Below, one piece after another: positions 21,858-33,405 of a stretch of DNA of 64,000 bases; the first letter of the stretch is position 1, and each line of letters opens with the position of its first letter. The DNA comes from Ctena decussata. Its lineage: Eukaryota > Mollusca > Bivalvia > Lucinida > Lucinidae. A model generated the notes under the pieces. The model saw only the letters and a program-made list of their open reading frames with translations. It was not told where the DNA came from and did not search any database. The stretch lies in contig OZ022502.1 of NCBI GenBank assembly GCA_963989385.1, forward strand, positions 6,602,501-6,666,500, read 5' to 3'. The position numbers were made by a program, and so were the translations under genes.

Positions 21858-21915
21858 GTGTGTGTGTGTGTGTGTCTGTGTGTCTGTGTGTGTGGGGGGG
21901 GGGGGGGGGGGGGGG
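21858..21915. repeat. TG microsatellite followed by 22-G run
   Basis: (TG)n with two TC interruptions, then 22 consecutive G at 21894-21915. It may form a G-quadruplex and is prone to length error in assembly. Confidence 0.85.
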
Positions 21916-22607
21916 AGTGGGGAGGGGTAGTGCAATACCTCTTCCTGTGCTACCTTCCTACAGGTGAACTAAAAACACATCTGCTGATTCCATTTGAGAA
22001 TGTTGGAAATACAAGCATACAAACAAATTAAAACACAAACTGTATACAAATTTGTAAGTATCTGACCCTGACCTTAAGTCAAAAGCAGCATCCAAATGAT
22101 GTCATTTTTCTGTCAACAACAAGTACTGGAAGCCATGTCATACTAAGTAGGGGTGGGAGATGGGGGGGAGAAAACCTCTGATACCATCAGCTAAAACATC
22201 AATATGGTCCATTAGGCCAAAAAAACATCAATATGGTCCATTAGGCCAAAACAAAATATATGTGTGGTTCTGGTTGCCCGACCGTGCCTAATTTTGACGC
22301 CCGACCCTAAACATTTTTGCTTGTATCGAATTCAGAAAAAAATCTACTTTTCGGAACGTCCGACTTTTTTTTTCCGGTAGTCCCGGATTTTATCTGACAC
22401 GACAATACGGTATTTTGCAGTACCAATTCAGTAAACAAAAATGGCGGCGCTCTACGACCACATTGTTTACTGGCTTGCACAGTAAAAAAATGTGATCACA
22501 CCCCAGAAGAAACAAAGTCATTCATCTCGGTGGCGACGAATGACACGGTCAGCGATGTTTTCCACAGACTTCATCATTTAACCGACGCTAACTACGAAAA
22601 GAGAAGC

Positions 22608-22925
22608 GCGGTGGCTCAGTGCACTTGACTCTGAAGCCAGAGGTCGTGGGTTCGAATCCTGCCCGAGGCGAAATCTTCCTAGGTCCGAACGCGTTTTTCT
22701 AGCATCATTTACGGGATGATGCTAACAAGTGTGCCGTCCTTCGGATCTGGACGTTAACTGGAGGCTCCCTGTGCAGGGAGAGTCATCCCCTGTGCAGGTT
22801 AAAGATCCCTACTATAGCTACATGGCGATACGTAGGCTTTCATCCTGAAACACCGGAGTGTACAAAAGTACACCGTCTGTGTCCCCTTCTGGGGTTAAGG
22901 CGTAAATGGAAGAAAGAAAGTTTTT
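22608..22925 (+). mobile_element. Third tRNA-derived SINE family
   Basis: The head GCGGTGGCTCAGTGC...GTGGGTTCGAATCC carries A and B boxes. The body includes GTGCAGGTTAAAGATCCCT and ends near GGAAGAAAGAAAG. It sits inside the PIF/Harbinger-like element. Confidence 0.7.
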
Positions 22926-23590
22926 TTTTGAGGGGGAGGGGTAAGGGGGGGGGGTGAGGGAAGAATATACAAACATATTTGTTTAAATATTGTAGGGGAT
23001 GAACATATCTGGCCAGCGCCTCTGGGGAACACCTGCTCAAATTTTTTTTTAGTGGGGTGGGGATGAGCACGAATTTTTTGGGGATGGAAGAATATATACA
23101 AACATACTTTTGTTTATATATGGGTAGGGGGTGAACAAATCTTGCCAGTGCCTCTGGGGAACCTCTTTTTTTAACAGTATACTGGGTCTATCTTTTTATG
23201 ACTGCTGGCCAATAAATGTGCAAGAGCGGTCTGATCTGGGTCTTCACTGTTTGCTAAGGCCTTAAAAACTGTCCAATCTTAAGAGGTTTTACAGTATATT
23301 TAGCCCATCTGTTATGTCTGATTGCTGACCAAGGAATATGCAAGAGTGGTTTGATCTGGATGTTCCTATTAAATGCTTTTGAGAACTTTCTGTTGGCACA
23401 GTAAAAAAAAAATGCACGAAAATGTGTATGATAATCTTTCTGCTACTGTTCAGATTCTTTCATTTTTCGGACTACATGTATATTAAATTGGACTGAACAC
23501 CAAATTTACCATTTCTTGCAGTTTCTCCCTATTTTGGCTTTATGAACTTTTGAATTTAAACTAGTAGTTAATACTTGTCCTTTCAATAAC

Positions 23591-23639
23591 AGTTCTCAAA
23601 AGCATGTTATAGGAACCTCATATATATTTTGTTCTGGCC
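23591..23639 (-). mobile_element. Solo terminus of the GGCC-ended element family
   Basis: The inverted sequence ending TATATATTTTGTTCTGGCC matches the right end of the 22244-24108 element. No partner left end was found nearby. Confidence 0.5.
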
Positions 23640-24111
23640 TAGTATTAGTCCTTGACATACTCTTCATGCATACACCATGACCCGGTTTGCTTCACCTACA
23701 TTGCATACAGTAGTCATTTCACCCAATGCAAGTGCGATATCGCCCTCCATGGAGTTCTTGACTAGCATGTTTCTATACATGCTAGCTTGAGTCTTACATA
23801 TGCAGAGATGGACACTATCATTTTTAGACAACATGCTATTAAATATAGTTGGGCCCCAGCAAGGTATAGAATATAAAAGGTAAAAGTTTAAACATGAAGG
23901 TGCAATATTTTATTCAGATTTTATCAATAGTTTTCACATAACAAACATGTAAATTGTTAGGAAACAGCGGTGTTACAAAATACAAGCCATAATTCTTGAT
24001 CAAAACGAAAAAAAATAATCTAAAAAAAAAATAAAATGTTTTTCCTACCTACCTACCCTATTTTTCAAAACCATGTAATAGGAACCACACATATATTTTG
24101 TTTTGGCCTTA

Positions 24112-24941
24112 TCAAATCTGACAGATATTATATATAGGGTTGAGTTGGGTAACTTCCGACATGGTAAATTCGGACATACCATTGCAAACAGTGAAAATCC
24201 AGATGAGACAGCTCATACTACGTTTGGACATGATTTCCTAGAAAATGTATTCATAGGACAATACACTGCATTTTTCTCTAAGGGGCAACAACTCTGGTGT
24301 TAATGGTCTCATTTGGCCCATTATAATATACATGCATACCTGCCAAGTTTTAAGAAATTCAAAGAATGAGACTCAATTTTTGCATATATATTATGGTTAG
24401 AGGTTGTAAAATCGTGGGAGATGTAAATTTGTGGGTGTTAGTAATTTGCATAATATTCATGCGCAAAAGAAGTTTCACTAAGTGCTTATTCTTCCAACAT
24501 TTAACCATGCATATAGGTTTTATTTCATAACAAAAGCAAATGCCTACAGCCTAAATAGGGAATAAAACTTTTAAAACAGTTTGACCATTTGCTGTTATGC
24601 CTTATTTTGCTATTTCTTTTTTGCACACCTGAAAAGCGGCCAATTTCTAATCTCGGATATCAGCCTGAGAAAACATTGCAATGATTACTGATTTAAATTA
24701 ATACCTTACGGTGAATAGTTGGTTCAAGTATGGGTGCAAAATTTTATTGCAAAATTGTTCTCTTATTTGATTATTATACCAGGGGTCCTTATCTGCTTTT
24801 TCTTGGAAAAGGATAATGTTGTATTTTAAGAGTAGGGAAGAATTCAGGCTCATATTTTTTTCCAAAGAAACCAATCAGTCCATACTGTTATTTTGTATTC
24901 AAGCGGATATACCCATACAGCGAAACAGTGAATTTCAATGT
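24112..24941. other. No recognised feature
   Basis: AT-rich. GGGTTGAGTTGGGTAACTTCCGACATG suggests a repeat, but no ends were found. Confidence 0.35.
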
Positions 24942-25329
24942 GTTCTGTTTAGGGCTGCAACGATACGCTCACCTCACGATACGATACGTATCGCGATACA
25001 GAGGTCACGATACGATACGTATCGCGATACATCTTAAGTTATTTGCTCTGCTAGGAACACAAATCTGGAATAAGAAAAATACAAGAAACTATGCAAAATT
25101 TACTTGAGCAATGAAATTAGAAATCTTTAATATTTGATTTAACATTTGATTAAACAGTAAAATTTGACAAAAACAACAACAAAAAAACATCTGATTAAAC
25201 AGTAAACTTGGAAAATTTTAACATTGGATTGACTTTTACTCAAAATGAGTTGACTAGGTGTATATTTGATGATTATTCTGTGAGTCATGGCAGCATCAGT
25301 GCCCAAAAAAGTTATGTTGTGAGACTGAG

Positions 25330-26255
25330 CTGCTTTGAATTTTCATCAAAAAATCCTTGAGTGAACATATTGGTTGTGTTGCTAGTTCCGTAGGAAATTT
25401 GGGCCCGACATTCTTTGCAAACAGTTTTAGTTTTATCTAAAGTTCTGATTCCATTTTTATCAACAGCGTTCCCATTCACGTAGAATTGTGCGTGATTCAC
25501 GCAAAGATTTAAAAAATCGCGCATAAATTTTTTACCGAACACGTGCATTCACGCACGTTTTTTTAGGAAAAATAAAAATAAAATCTCATCGGATTTCATT
25601 GCTGGGTTTGCTATTTTGATTCGCTTTTTATTTGTTTACTTGTTTTTATTGCTCGTTTTTACTTTTTCCCCGGAAAAAGCGTTTGATGTGCGTTCTAAAA
25701 ATAGTACCGCAGTTTATTTATGCGTTGCTAAGTGCCTGGTATCCGGTTCACACTGAAGATTGTTACAATAACGGAAGCCTGTAAACTGGTAATATCCAGC
25801 ACCTCGCTAATAGTAGTGTATTGTATTTCGTAATGAGTAAATTCTTACGGAAATTTCCGTGATATTTGTGTCGGTAATTAGCCCTTTTCACTACGACCTT
25901 GATGAAGTGACTTAGCGTCTGCTACATATGGTTATGGCACAGCTGAAATTAAATGCCTTTTATACTTGAATTAATGTATATGCATACACTAAGTCACTTT
26001 TACAATTTCCTTTTAAAAACAGCTAATTTACAGCTATTCCAGCATGTTGTCTTTGTTTTATTTTGCTTCCCTACGTTGTACCCTCAAATTTCAGCTTCAT
26101 ACCCGCAGATTTCATTAATTGGGGGTATGAAAACCCGCAATTTAGAAATTGAGTGGGAACACTGATCAATGATGTTTTCAAAGCAGAAGTACTGCCAAAC
26201 TCTTGATTTAAACTTCGCGGGAGCATCCGCAACTTCACAATCAGCCATTTTGGTA
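25330..26255 (-). pseudogene. BED-type zinc finger of a hAT transposase, split by an insertion
   Basis: Minus-strand codons from about 26255 read MADCEV...KSRVWQYF, the start of a BED finger with its aromatic W and F positions. The frame resumes past 25460 as VDKNGIRTLDKTKTVCKECRA, containing the CxxC pair. The trailing His pair is lost (TTNMFTQ). The two halves are separated by the 0.7-kb element at 25465-26163. BED fingers of ZBED/hAT transposases bind the element ends. Clearly dead. Confidence 0.65.
25465..26163. mobile_element. Nested TIR element inside the hAT finger
   Basis: Ends AGCGTTCCCATTCA and TGAGTGGGAACACT are inverted (12/14). It interrupts a BED-finger frame, so it arrived after the hAT element. 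An internal short inverted GTGCGTGAATCACGC motif is present. No target duplication could be fixed. Confidence 0.55.
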
Positions 26256-26571
26256 AACACGCCGCTCGAGTATTAATAAAAGTGAAATTTATAAATCGAT
26301 TGCAAGAGAGAAAAAAACAATTATCAGATAGCTAGACTCAAGAAACAAATAAAACTGTAATCTTGCGATTTTACAAAAGTGGCAAATCAAGTTTTTTTTT
26401 CGTTTTTTTTATTCTTTTTTTTTTCCTTTTTTTTTTTTTGCCTTAGCGGCACTAAAAAGGATGAACCGAACCGAACCGAAAATGAAGGAAGACCGTATCG
26501 TGAATCGAACCGAGCCGACCGCACCGCGGTGCACCGCGTTTTCGGTGAATCGTTTCACCTCTAGTTCTGTT

Positions 26572-27987
26572 CAAGGGCTAGGACGCTACAGTTACAAATG
26601 TGTTAGTTATAAGAAAGTCAATGTAGAGCTTTGTGAAACCTGTTTGAATTGATGGGTATCTTCCTTTATACATTAATATCTGATGTAGATTGGATTATCT
26701 GTAATCCATTTAAGACTAAAAAATTTCAAAAGCATCCGTGCAACAGAAAATTATGAACAAGTGACCTGGTGTGGATGCTTCGTTTTTTTATCACACAGCG
26801 AACACATCCACAAAGGACCTCTGACAGTTTCAATGCAAATTTGCCTATTTTTCGACAAATTATTGTAGCTTTCATGGGAAGCCAAAGTTGATGATTTTAG
26901 CATTAACATGTAGACTTAAGCATTTTAAAGAAGTTCTGATACTGATTTTGAAGAAATATCATGTATGGAGACTAAGTCGCACTGACTTTCTTAAGAAGGG
27001 TAAGTGAAATTTTCAGTCATCCAAAATGCATCAAATTTTCGATTTTTCATATTTGCTGAATTCTATCCTGTTAAACATGTTTAAAATAAAGGAAACACTA
27101 TATGTGCATTATAGCATATAATAATATGTAAAGAAAAAGTATTCTAGCCTTATTTTTCATATGCAGAGGGTGTAGTTACCCCACCTACTTTTCAGCTTTT
27201 CATCTATAGACTATCATCCCCCCCCCCCCCCCCCCCCCGGTGCCACTTTGCCACTAACATATAATGTGTATATTGACAGGACCCACATGCATGCAAAGTG
27301 GCTAGCTGAGGCACGGGGGGGGGGGGGGGGGGGGGGAAGCATCTTTTTAAAACTTTTCCTGTTTTCCATAAATTCAATGATAAAAACATGCTTTTTACAC
27401 CAAAAATCTCAGTCTGTGTGCTTCGTATCCAAAAGCTTGTTTTTGTGCCAACTATAGGGAGTTCAGAGGAACACATTTCAGTGGAAATTTTGAAGTATAC
27501 CGAAAGTTCATTTTTGACCACTTTTATAGGCAAATTTACATTACAACTGTCAGAGGTCCTTTACAACCCAGTGACACTTGCTATAAATAGATCACCCACT
27601 GTCATGCGGATGAAATTTCTAACATTGAAACGATTTTGCTTTGCATCAAAATTGTATCAGGTTATTCGTCTGTTGTTTTCTGGAGTTGTGGTCATAAGAA
27701 AATATCAAGAAATTATTTCACATGTGAATGTCACGTGATTTAGTTCTTATATCCACTATTATACCACCTTCAAGGCTACATATGGCGATCGAACATGCTG
27801 GAAAATCACCTGAAGAAATCTAAAGAGTGAGATTTTTTTTCTCACCAAAACAGACAAAAATACAAAAAAGAGAGAGAATAAACATGACTGTTTAGCCCTA
27901 ACCTTACAGGGTGTACCCTGGCAGCGATTTTTTTCACTGTTTTGGGAGTGGTGCCTGTGCCAAAGGAATTGGGAAAAATCACGTTGT
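26572..27987. other. Unannotated; carries paired C21 and G22 tracts
   Basis: No supported ORF. Two homopolymer tracts stand out: 21 C at 27218-27238 and 22 G at 27315-27336, inverted and 76 bp apart. Confidence 0.5.
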
Positions 27988-28567
27988 CGGCTTAGCCAAG
28001 ATAATGTGGACAATTTAAGTTTTCCCATGTTATGCGATGATTCTGTGCACCACATACATCTCATCTCCTTACAGTATGTGTAAATGAATAGAACTTCAAA
28101 TGAGCTTTCCTGTGATATATGGTTTTATATATCTGCATTGAATAGTTCACGAAATATTTGATCTGAAAGGCCCAAAAATGACCTTTTTTTGCATGTTATG
28201 CTGTTGCAAGAAAAAGAAGGCATCTTTTAAATGTATGACCCAAACAGGGACTGGATCACATATTGTAAAATTTATGTTCTTCTAAAGAAGACACCATTCT
28301 AATTAACATTACTTTTTACGGAATGAAAATCATATAAAAGCTGCCAAAGATCTGTGGAAAATTGTAAATGTATACACTTGTTATGCATTTCCAGTTTTTC
28401 ACCTATGGTTATTCCACATTTAGAAAGTATACTTTTCAATGCTAAATAAATTAAGAAAACATCAGTAGTTTACCAAATAAATGCAATCACACATGAATAC
28501 CACACACATTTTTATGAAATGCTCTCCACCTAGTTCTGCTAGCCTAGCCAAAATCATGTTAATTTTG

Positions 28568-31500
28568 TATAGTCCGTAGCCCCATATTTCAGCATGTACT
28601 ATAAAAGTCAAATCATTGGCTATCTACATGATAAGCTTTTTTATAGTTTCAGACAATGACAGAACAGCTACACAAAAAGTGATTAGCGGCTGGTTGCCGG
28701 CAACAAAATTCTACAGCCAATAACATTTTGTCCGTAGCCCTGTATAGTCCGTAGCCCCCCTCAAAATTCATACCTTATGATGATGTCATATGCAAACCAG
28801 AGCTGTGGTTTTAGTAATTTTTTTCAAGATTGTGCAGGGCAAACAGATAAAGCTTTTGTGACATTTAAATGATGAAGTATCTGCTTTATTCCAAGAAAAT
28901 AAAATGTGGATGAACTAATAACTGTAGGTGTAACATTATATATTTATGTACAACATACACATAATGCAATAGTACAGTGTTAAATTGCATTTTGAAATGA
29001 AGTTTCATACTGTCAGACTAATTTAATACAACTTTTAGGCTGTTTCATAATGCTTTCTTGTGGACTTGTCTCAAAATATAAAAGGCTGAAAAAGGGGCTA
29101 CGGACTATACAAGTTTTTTGGAACATCTCTCTATATTCAGATATGTGACTACTCATTCCAGATAAGTTAAGAAATTAGTAGTTAACGATGAAACTTGACC
29201 CTAGGAAAAGAAATTTGGAAGACAAAGATAGATAAACACTTGATATTCTGCTGAAAGTCACAGTAGTACATCACAGGGAGATGGCCCGTTATAGACAGAA
29301 TTCCTGTCTGGAAGAGGCATTAAAACCCGAAACAACCAAGCAACTAAACCACAGTAGTACAAATAGTACTTGTTCAAGGACCTGGTTTAAAATGTGTCTC
29401 TCTATTACAATGTTGTGCAATTTACAGTGATTGAAAAATGGCCAGGTAATTTGAAAATATTTAAACCATATTTAACAGTTGTGTGTGTTTCCAAGGAAAG
29501 TGGTACAGTTACATACAGTAGTTCTGAGAGTAATTAAGTTTTCCTTGTTTCAAGCTGAAATTTGTTTAACAGTTATCATCATTAAGCCAGTCATGAGATG
29601 AGTTGCATTATGTTGTGGCATTGTCTGTCTGTCTGTGTGCCCAACTGTCTTTTTTTTTAAATTGAGTACAATGTATGCCTTATTGAGACAATATGCAGAT
29701 TGCAGAACTTATTTTAACAACATCTGACAAAGTTTAAGGTCTATCAGAGACTGAAGTTCAAACAGTAACATTTTGTTACCACTCCATATCTGTTAAACGT
29801 TCAAGATTTCTTCATGAAAAATTGTACAAATATAAAGCACCATCAGATGATGTGCAGAGAAAAAGAACCATTACCATACTTTCTCAGTTTTTGATGGAAT
29901 TGTTCCCCTTTGTATTTTTGGTACAATGCATATAATTTTATATTAAGCATCATGTCCACTCAATGTTTTATGAAGTGTTTTTAAAAGATTTCTTCATGAT
30001 AGTTTGTACAAATATAAAGCTTTAGCAAGACAATGCACAGAGAAAAAGAACCCTACTTTCAGTTTTGACAGAGTTATGCCCCTTTGTATATTTCTTGTAG
30101 TGATTTCATGTCTGCTCCATAGTAACATTAACACTGTATAAGATTTTGATTTGAAACTTTGTACAAATATAAAACATCAGTAGCAGGACAAATTATAATG
30201 TGGTGCTCATCTGTCTGTCTTCTGTCCATTGACTTTGTCTGCTCCATATCTCCTAAACCCTTTAAAAGATTTGCTTAAACTTGGACCAAATGTTCATCTT
30301 ACTAAGATGATGTGTAGATTTGCTTAGACCTGGACCAAATGTTCCTCTTATTTAGATGATGTGCTGAACATCACATTTTAACAATGTCTGACAAAGGTCG
30401 TTTTACACAGAGGTCAAAGTTCTAAAGGATATATACATGTATTATGTCTGCCCCATATCTTTAATCTGTTTAGGATTTCGTCATGAAAGTTTGTAAAAGT
30501 ATAAAGTGCCATTAGACAATATGCAGAGTAAAAGAACCATTTAGCTTAATTCTGATTTTGACAGAATTATTCATTTTATATTTCTTATAATAACTTTGTG
30601 TCTGCTCCCTAACTTTAAAACTGTATTAGACTTTTCTTTCTTTGAACTTTGTACAAACATTAGGCACTATCAGACATTTGTAAAGAGACTGCTTGTTGTT
30701 TTGACAGAATCATTAACTTTTTGTATAACTGTTACACTGATTTCATATCTGCCCCACAACTGAAGATTTCAGTTACTGGCAAAGTTCTGATCAATTGTTT
30801 CCTTTCTTATATAAACCCCAGTGGGCAATTATAATTGCCCCAGTCAGCAGAGTTAAATTGTTAACTTGGTGGTATAGTCTCTTGACCATCTTCATGGCTT
30901 CTTTTTATGGTATACTGTAAACAGACTGCAAATTATACTTCAGTATATTTCTATAGACTTGGCTAAACATATACTGGTTGAATATGCATGAGGTAAGGAC
31001 TACCATGGACTGATGGTACAAATTGCTTATAGTCTGTATAGTCCGTAGCCCCTGGACAGTATCAATAAGAAGTTGATAATATGTTGTTTACTCCTATAGT
31101 ACAACCATAATAACTGTTTAATTTTGTTTCTGAAATATTTGCAATTAAATTGTGAAACATTTAAGTTAGAAGTTCAGGTCTGAAAGCCCTTTTGAAGAAG
31201 CTATGTAAGGAAGTGACCAACAGTTTGCTATGCTCTTATTAGTTTTACAATAAAGTTATTCACAGAACATGAATTTGTTTATTCTAATGCAAATGTCATT
31301 GTAAAGTAACACTAAAGGTAAATTTAGACTGTATTTTTAGAGTTTACTGTGAAAATATGTCTTCCAAGTGCAGTTTTAGACATTCCATACTTTTGTATAG
31401 TCCGTAGCCCCACTGTGACCAAAATTTGCTACTCAAGCCATAAAGACATGAAAGTAGTAATTACAACAATACTTTCTATGTCAACCATAGACAGCTCTAT

Positions 31501-31766
31501 GTTTCAAGTGAGAGGCTTTTTAAACACATTCAGCTAATGTCTAAACAATACTGCTAAATGCAAAATTTACTTCTTTTCTGCCTTCAGTGGTACTTGCAAT
31601 CTAACTTAATAAAAATATTTTTTTCCTAAAAGCAGTTAATTCTTTGGCTCAAAGTTTTGGTGTTGACAGATTGTCATTACTTAATGAGCAGTAAAGATTG
31701 TCTGAAAACAATATCTTCTATCTTAAAACAGCATGTTATGCTCGAATATGTATAGTCCGTAGCCCC
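28568..31766 (+). repeat. Dispersed 16-bp motif TATAGTCCGTAGCCCC, six copies
   Basis: Exact copies at 28568-28583, 28743-28758, 31037-31052, 31396-31411 and 31751-31766 on plus, and 29094-29109 on minus. A partial copy GTCCGTAGCCC lies at 28730-28740. The flanking bases differ, apart from a frequent preceding TTTG or TG. Intervals range from 160 bp to 1.9 kb, so this is not a tandem array. Confidence 0.9.
29612..30760. repeat. Degenerate tandem repeats, ~170-bp units
   Basis: TTTGTACAAATATAAAGCAC with GCAGAGAAAAAGAACC and TTTTGACAGARTTAT recur near 29815, 29995, 30155, 30485 and 30645. Begins with a (GTCT)n tract. Non-coding. Confidence 0.6.
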
Positions 31767-32224
31767 ACAAAGGTACTAGAATATATCAGCCTCTAACATT
31801 TCTATCGGGCCTACACCGTAAAAATTGCTTTGGAATATTACACATAAATGTCAGAGCTTACAAATTTTTATGGAAGTTTAAAGATTAAAACGATTCTAAA
31901 AATTGACCTGTGTGCAACACAAGTGTCCACTTTATCTTGGCTAAGCCGTGTATGCTCCTAAAATTTGGAGTTTCAGGAACACCTTAATTTAGTCTCAAGT
32001 GGTGGGATAGGGGACATGATACTGAATATATAATATTTACATTCAATTATAGCTATCCTGTATATCTGCCAGTTCTCTTAGCAAGCAAGTAGATTTATGC
32101 TTGTGAGATAGTCCATAAAAAATTCTTCCTTAGTATAATTGGGAATTTTTTCAACTTGCAGTTGGGTAAAAAAGATACTATTTTGAACTAGGATTGGTGC
32201 CATTTATGGGCACCGCTTATATAG

Positions 32225-33372
32225 TAGTGATGGGACATCGGCTGGAAATCATAATCGATCATCGGTTGGAATCGGTTGCTGCTGTCGATGTGATTCTTCC
32301 GATTATTAATCGGTTCTTGATATGTTTGTTTTTCCATGCATGTTTCACTGTTAATCCTTGTTAAATCCATGTATTATAGACTAAAAATAGCTGCTTCTGT
32401 AGTGTAGTAGCTTTTGTAGTTTTGCAGCTGCTTTCTATATGCACCTTTTGGTTCTTAACCACCTCTGCTTTGTGCTAGTTGGCTTAGTAACACATTTATA
32501 ATAAGTATGGTGGATGATGTGATGCATGTCCATATGAAACATTAACCAGGCTCTGATAGCATCAATAAATTTTTTGGACAGACAGGTCTAGCCAAACAGT
32601 GTAGAATGTAGACCCAGATCACTGAGATCACACTGCTCTTTTAGGGTCCACACTGTTTGCCATTCCAAAATTTCACCCCACACATACAAAAAAAACTAAG
32701 TCCACACCTAAAAAGATTCAAGCAGAGGTTCCCCTTAGGCACTGGCTACATTAGTTAACCCCCCAACCATAATAACCAAGGCCTCAGAAAGATGAGGTAA
32801 AAAAAAACATGAAGAAAGAGTGGGTGGGGCGCCAGAATTATTATGTAAACAAATATTCAGAACAAGAACTATTCATTCAGATTGTTTATCATAGCATGGA
32901 ATTAGTCCCAGATCGAATGTAGTGGTCATGAATTGGTTGTAAGATAACAGAGACGCCGTCACTTTTTACTGAAAGCCAGTACTTGTTTTGACGAAAGATT
33001 CTTACCCTACAAACCCCTTTACTCATATCGAGATTGTTTCTTGTTTGTGGCATATCGTCATTCTTTTGTAAAATCCAAAGTATTCCCACACGTTGGATTT
33101 TCTTTTAGTGCCTGGAAGCCCGGGATGATAATATAACTGAAATTGTTGTCATTGGAACTGGAAGTCATATTGGAGACATTGGCATGCTCTATTGATAAAA
33201 CAAGAGTGGCGGCATGCGCCGCATCGCGTATAAAACCCGGTACCGGAGTACTCGCATACCCCTCTTCCGTTTCATGCCGATGATCGATTTTGACAAAGTT
33301 CAATCGATTATCGGAATCGGGAGCTTCCAGCACGCCGCTAATCGATACCACCTGATCATCGGTACACCACTA
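32225..33372. mobile_element. hAT transposon remnant (1.15 kb, 8-bp duplication)
   Basis: TAGTGATGGGACATCGG at the left and CCGATGATC...CACCACTA at the right are inverted ends. TTATATAG duplicates exactly at 32217-32224 and 33373-33380. Subterminal CGATCATCGG-like repeats lie at both ends. A decayed BED finger persists on the minus strand. Confidence 0.85.
32960..33115 (-). pseudogene. BED zinc-finger relic of a hAT transposase
   Basis: Minus-strand codons starting near 33109 read RKSNVWEYFGFYKR, the aromatic start of a BED finger. After a frameshift, a neighbouring frame reads NDDMPQTRNNLDMSKGVCRV, keeping one Cys of the CxxC. No downstream transposase core is left in the 1.15-kb element. 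Confidence 0.6.
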
Positions 33373-33405
33373 TTATATAGAGAAAAAAAATCACTGCCTG
33401 GCCTA

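Larger units (their letters stand above)
22244..24108. mobile_element. PIF/Harbinger-like non-autonomous element (1.87 kb)
   Basis: It begins GGCCAAAACAAAATATATGT and ends with the inverted copy ACATATATTTTGTTTTGGCC; TTA flanks both sides (22241-22243, 24109-24111). GGCC-type ends with a 3-bp TWA duplication fit PIF/Harbinger. No transposase ORF remains. It contains a SINE (22608-22925), C/T-rich tracts and a second, solo copy of the same end (23591-23639). A 25-bp flank including the TTAGGCC junction is duplicated just before the element (22213). Confidence 0.65.
24950..26563. mobile_element. hAT transposon remnant (1.6 kb, 8-bp duplication)
   Basis: It starts TAGGGCTGCAACGAT and ends ATCGTTTCACCTCTA (inverted TAGAGGTGAAACGAT). 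GTTCTGTT duplicates exactly at 24942-24949 and 26564-26571, the 8-bp duplication of hAT elements. A 25-bp palindromic CGATACGATACGTATCGCGATAC-type subterminal motif is repeated twice at the left end (24973-25031). Parts of a BED zinc finger persist on the minus strand. A second element is nested inside (25465-26163). Confidence 0.85.
27988..31948. mobile_element. Putative 4-kb non-autonomous element or repeat domain
   Basis: Positions 27988-28012 and 31924-31948 are inverted copies matching 24 of 25 bases (core CGGCTTAGCCAAGATAA). Between them are five plus-strand and one minus-strand copies of TATAGTCCGTAGCCCC and a run of degenerate tandem repeats. No ORF over about 60 codons with a recognisable domain. 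I saw no target duplication, so calling it a transposon is inference. Confidence 0.4.

Noticed and set aside
22840..23095. Proline-rich minus-strand ORFs around 22.84-23.10 kb
   Set aside because: They read through G-rich low-complexity tracts (GGGGGAGGGG, GGTGGGGATG) and SINE tail.
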